Both the position numbers and the translations under genes were made by a program. A DNA stretch of 64,000 nt from JAFNAG01 sp963739235 (GTDB taxonomy: Bacteria > Acidobacteriota > UBA6911): assembly GCA_963739235.1 (NCBI GenBank), contig CAVTZY010000058.1, positions 1 to 64,000 on the forward strand. Direction: 5' to 3'. The notes under the pieces were generated by a model that worked only from the letters and a program-made list of their open reading frames with translations, did no database searches and was not told the origin of the DNA. Numbering within the stretch: position 1 is the first letter of the stretch; every line of letters starts with the position of its first letter. This document shows positions 61,446 through 64,000 of this stretch, piece by piece.

Positions 61446-61721
61446 GTGATAAAACAGGACATCGTGAACCGTGTTGCTGACCAGCTGAACATAACCAAGG
61501 TAAAAGCGGAAATTGCGGTGGAATCTGTCTTCAACTCGCTCAAGAATGCCCTTAAACGCGGGGAGAGGATCGAACTGCGTGGTTTCGGAGTCTTCATCGT
61601 AAAACCGCGCAAGAGCGGCGTCGGCCGCAACCCTCGAACGGGCGAGGAAGTGGCTATCCCTCCCGGAAAGACGATTCGCTTTAAGCCGGGCAAAGAAATC
61701 CGCGCGGACAAGATTTATTGA
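61446..61721 (+). CDS. HU/IHF family DNA-binding protein
   Basis: A 91-residue nucleoid protein starting at GTG 61446, with GGAGGA 6 nt upstream. The fold is complete: KQDIVNRVADQLNITKVKAE, then IELRGFGVFIVKPRKSGVGR and NPRTGEEVAIPPGKTIRFKP, where the GRNPRTGE loop contains the Pro that intercalates in DNA. HU versus IHF-alpha/beta cannot be settled by eye. Confidence 0.93.
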   Translation: MIKQDIVNRVADQLNITKVKAEIAVESVFNSLKNALKRGERIELRGFGVFIVKPRKSGVGRNPRTGEEVAIPPGKTIRFKPGKEIRADKIY

Positions 61722-61784
61722 TGCCTTTTGTGACGCCGCCAGCGTTGCTCCTATCCAGCGGGTTATGAGAAAGTCCTTATTTCT

Positions 61785-62776
61785 GTGAGTGGTAACTTTC
61801 CCCTCGACTCGACCACGCCATCCCCGGAGCCCTGGCCCACGGGCAGGAGTGAGCAGGAAGTTCTTGCCCCTGCGTTGTCCTCGCCTCGCTGGCGAGAGTG
61901 GTTGCTTCCTGCCTTTCTCTTTCTGATCACTCTTCTGAGCACCACCTATGCCGGGCTGTTCTATGTCTTCGGTGATCAAGGGTTTCTTCCGGATGGCGTT
62001 GGCAATCGCCTTCCATCCTACGCTCCTGCTGCATGGGCTGCCTTTTTCCTTCACCCTGATCACGATCCTGCTGGCCCATGAAATGGGACACTTTCTCGCC
62101 TGCCGCTATTATGGCATTCGATGCACGCCACCTTTCTTTATTCCGTTTCCCATCTCCTTTGCGGGCACACTGGGCGCCTTCATCCGCATCAAGTCTCATT
62201 TCCAGCACAAGCGAGCCCTGTTCGATGTCGGCATTGCCGGTCCGCTCGCGGGATTCGTGTTTGCGCTGCCTGCGCTCGTCATCGGCATCGCGGCATCGCA
62301 GATGATCCCGAAGGGCAGTATCCATGGCGGCATGGGCTTCGGCGAACCGCTCCTCTTTCGCTGGGTGGGTAAGATCGTGCTCGGCTATGCTCCTGAAAGA
62401 CAGGACATGATTGCACATCCGATTGCCATGGCGGCCTGGTTCGGCTTGCTGGTTACGAGTCTCAACCTGCTCCCGATCTGGCAGCTGGACGGCGGGCATA
62501 TCAGCTTACGCCGTGCTGGGAAGAGAGCGACAGAAAAAGGTGTCCATCGCCTGCCGCTGTCTGCCTGATGCTGGTCAGCTTGGCCGGCTGGCCGATTCCC
62601 TCCTATCTGGTATTTGCCTGCCTGGTTTTGTTTCTCGGCATGGCGCTACCGTTTTTATCACCCGCCCACTCTTTCTGAGGATGAGGAGATCGGGATCGCC
62701 GCGCGAGATCCTGGCTATCGTCGCCCTGTTGATTCTGATCGTATCGTTTCACCCGGTCCCGATCTATTTCGACTGA
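61785..62776 (+). CDS. Site-2 protease-like M50 membrane metallopeptidase (several frameshifts)
   Basis: An intramembrane zinc protease of the M50 family. The first membrane helix is LLPAFLFLITLLSTTYAGLF. After a frame change at about 61985-62010 the HExxH motif appears in ITILLAHEMGHFLACRYYGI, followed by FFIPFPISFAGTLGAFIRIK and DVGIAGPLAGFVFALPALVI. The second zinc site is SLNLLPIWQLDGGHIS. Beyond about 62508 the frame changes again, and at least twice more, before ending in ILAIVALLILIVSFHPVPIY at 62776. Such proteases cleave membrane-bound regulators; the substrate is unknown. It is the only gene I see between HU and the tRNA. Confidence 0.85.
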
Positions 62777-62900
62777 AATCTGGCTTTTGCAGCGGAAGCT
62801 ACTGCCTTATTTCGCGCACCAAATTTCGAGTTTGACAGCTTGAATCCCTTCGGTGATAATTTCGCGTCGGTCCGGCACCCGAACCTGATCAGGCAAGAGT

Positions 62901-62976
<76 letters not shown>

Positions 62977-63253
62977 ATAAATATGCAGATCCAAGCAAAC
63001 CTCCCAAAAACTGAATCGCCCGTAAGTGCAAGGTAAGTGCGGCACGGCAGAGTAACGGCAAGCAAATGGAGGGTAAGCATGACCCCGAGCGGAGGGCACT
63101 GTTTGCCAACGCACGATTCCTGGCTGCCACCGGCGTCCGTCCCGGTGGTCTGAACTGTTTGTCCGGTAAGGCGGCTATACGGCCCCGATGCCAAGTGGAA
63201 CAGCTAGATTGTCCGGCTATCGCCGTGTCCGTCCGTGATAAGATTTGTCAATC
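62977..63253. other. Region between tRNA-Ala and lipoprotein gene
   Basis: About 280 nt just downstream of the tRNA with no clear gene. Open frames on the minus strand here (for example LAVTLPCRTYLALTGDSVFG) show no family motif. gtaagtgc occurs twice close together (about 63021 and 63033). A direct copy of the tRNA 3' end, which would mark an attachment site, is not seen within the window. Confidence 0.4.
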
Positions 63254-63910
63254 ATGAAAGTTGCTGGCAAGCCAAGAAAAAGTTGGATATGCACGGTCGC
63301 GCTCGGATTGGTTATCCCCTGCATTTTCATCTTCGAAGGATGCGCCTCATCATTGGAGAGGGAGGAGGCGAAGGTCTATGCGGCATATGTCGATAAGCGA
63401 TTCACAACTGTGGCCGATTCCGATGAGCCTCTGAAACGACATATAATCTGTGACCATACCGCAGGATTTCAAATTGTCCTTTCTTGGCGCAAAGACATTT
63501 CACGCCTGTCGGTCGCACCGCGCCCGGATACTATTGAAGATTTTCTCACTCGTAACGATGGGAACCATCCGGAATCCTCGCTAAACGAAGAAACTATGAA
63601 GGTCATCGGCCGATATCCCCTAAATTCACACATCCAGTTTAAACTGCCGCACGTCCTTATTTCTGATGCAACGATTGAAAAGATTTTCACGCCTGGTGGT
63701 GACGGTTGGCTTGAATTCAACAGAAGGTGTGAGAAGAACCACGGAATTTTGTGGCTGTCGCGTGTTGGATTCAGCAAAGATAGGAACGAGGCGATTCTAT
63801 ACGTGATAAATCAATGGACTGAGGCCGCAGGTGACGGAATGTTGGTCTTGCTTCAAAAGCAAAACGGTATTTGGAAGGCCGTTGACTCAACTTGTTGCTG
63901 GGTGTCGTAG
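63254..63910 (+). CDS. Hypothetical lipoprotein
   Basis: A 218-residue protein starting at ATG 63254. The N-terminal signal TVALGLVIPCIFIFEGCASS ends in a lipobox-like FEGC, so it is probably lipidated at that Cys. The mature part has SWRKDISRLSVAPRPDTIED and LWLSRVGFSKDRNEAILYVI, with a C-terminal pair of Cys in STCCWVS. I recognise no domain. Base composition is nearer 47% G+C, lower than its neighbours. It follows the tRNA-Ala gene and may be a horizontally acquired gene. Confidence 0.7.
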   Translation: MKVAGKPRKSWICTVALGLVIPCIFIFEGCASSLEREEAKVYAAYVDKRFTTVADSDEPLKRHIICDHTAGFQIVLSWRKDISRLSVAPRPDTIEDFLTRNDGNHPESSLNEETMKVIGRYPLNSHIQFKLPHVLISDATIEKIFTPGGDGWLEFNRRCEKNHGILWLSRVGFSKDRNEAILYVINQWTEAAGDGMLVLLQKQNGIWKAVDSTCCWVS

Positions 63911-64000
63911 GCACACTAAACAGCTCATTGCCTTGCAACGCCGCCGGGAAATCGGGACGTCACCCGTTTTTGCAGATTGAGATCTTCCACTTCAGCCCAA

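Noticed and set aside
63911..64000. Possible coding sequence at the right edge on the minus strand
   Set aside because: Only about 80 nt with no recognisable motif; cannot be judged without flanking sequence.

Overview
The window is chromosomal DNA, about 58% G+C by eye, from a Gram-negative (diderm) bacterium. It carries lipopolysaccharide genes (lpxD, lptE, a joined LptF-LptG permease), a complete Tol-Pal cluster (tolQ-tolR-tolA-tolB-pal-cpoB), separate glyQ and glyS, and a Bat-type von Willebrand A system. This set fits Acidobacteriota or a relative best, but that placement is an inference without a tree. Nearly everything is housekeeping: replication and repair (dnaE, mutS, mutL, rarA, recN, recO, ssb, holA, xerD), RNA and translation (miaB, tsaB, rimI, trmH-type methylase, glyQS, rpsT, tRNA-Ala), envelope (murJ, ddl, uppP, pssA, psd, lpt genes, Tol-Pal), and metabolism (accA, ppdK, inositol-phosphate synthase, dcd).

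Layout. 1-360 is a low-GC fragment of an acyl-CoA synthetase that meets a 5'-truncated mutL head-on at about 358-362; this looks like a chimeric join. 0.4-6.2 kb: mutL, then accA and dnaE on the minus strand. 6.5-9.7 kb: batA, a batB-like gene and batD. 10-20 kb: uppP, then a minus-strand run mutS > GT39 > flippase-like protein > GT2 > yqeC > trmH > rarA. 20.5-29 kb: tsaB-rimI, a cupin, an orphan binding protein, an HtrA protease, a metallo-beta-lactamase-fold enzyme, a DnaC-like ATPase, moxR and a DUF58 gene. 29-35 kb: ssb and Tol-Pal. 35-45.6 kb: recN-miaB-DUF151, lptFG, then murJ-xerD (minus) diverging from lpxD. 46-58 kb: ppdK, ino1, glyQS, recO, pssA, psd, ddl, phoH. 58.7-64 kb: rpsT, holA-lptE, dcd, HU, a site-2 protease, tRNA-Ala(CGC) and a low-GC lipoprotein gene.

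Quality. Roughly 30 single-base frame changes interrupt 18 otherwise full-length genes, including essential ones (dnaE, mutS, murJ, glyS, ddl, tolB, accA). Several lie in homopolymers. I read these as sequencing errors rather than pseudogenes, and give each gene as one feature with its breaks listed.

I found no CRISPR array, prophage, insertion sequence or clear defence or biosynthetic island. The less ordinary content is: four kinds of intergenic inverted or dispersed repeat, a Bat system split into two loci with a BatB that has lost its metal site, a one-polypeptide LptF-LptG, a lipid-linked glycosylation cassette downstream of mutS, and a possible insertion boundary at the tRNA-Ala gene. 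I do not see a convincing wholly new system.
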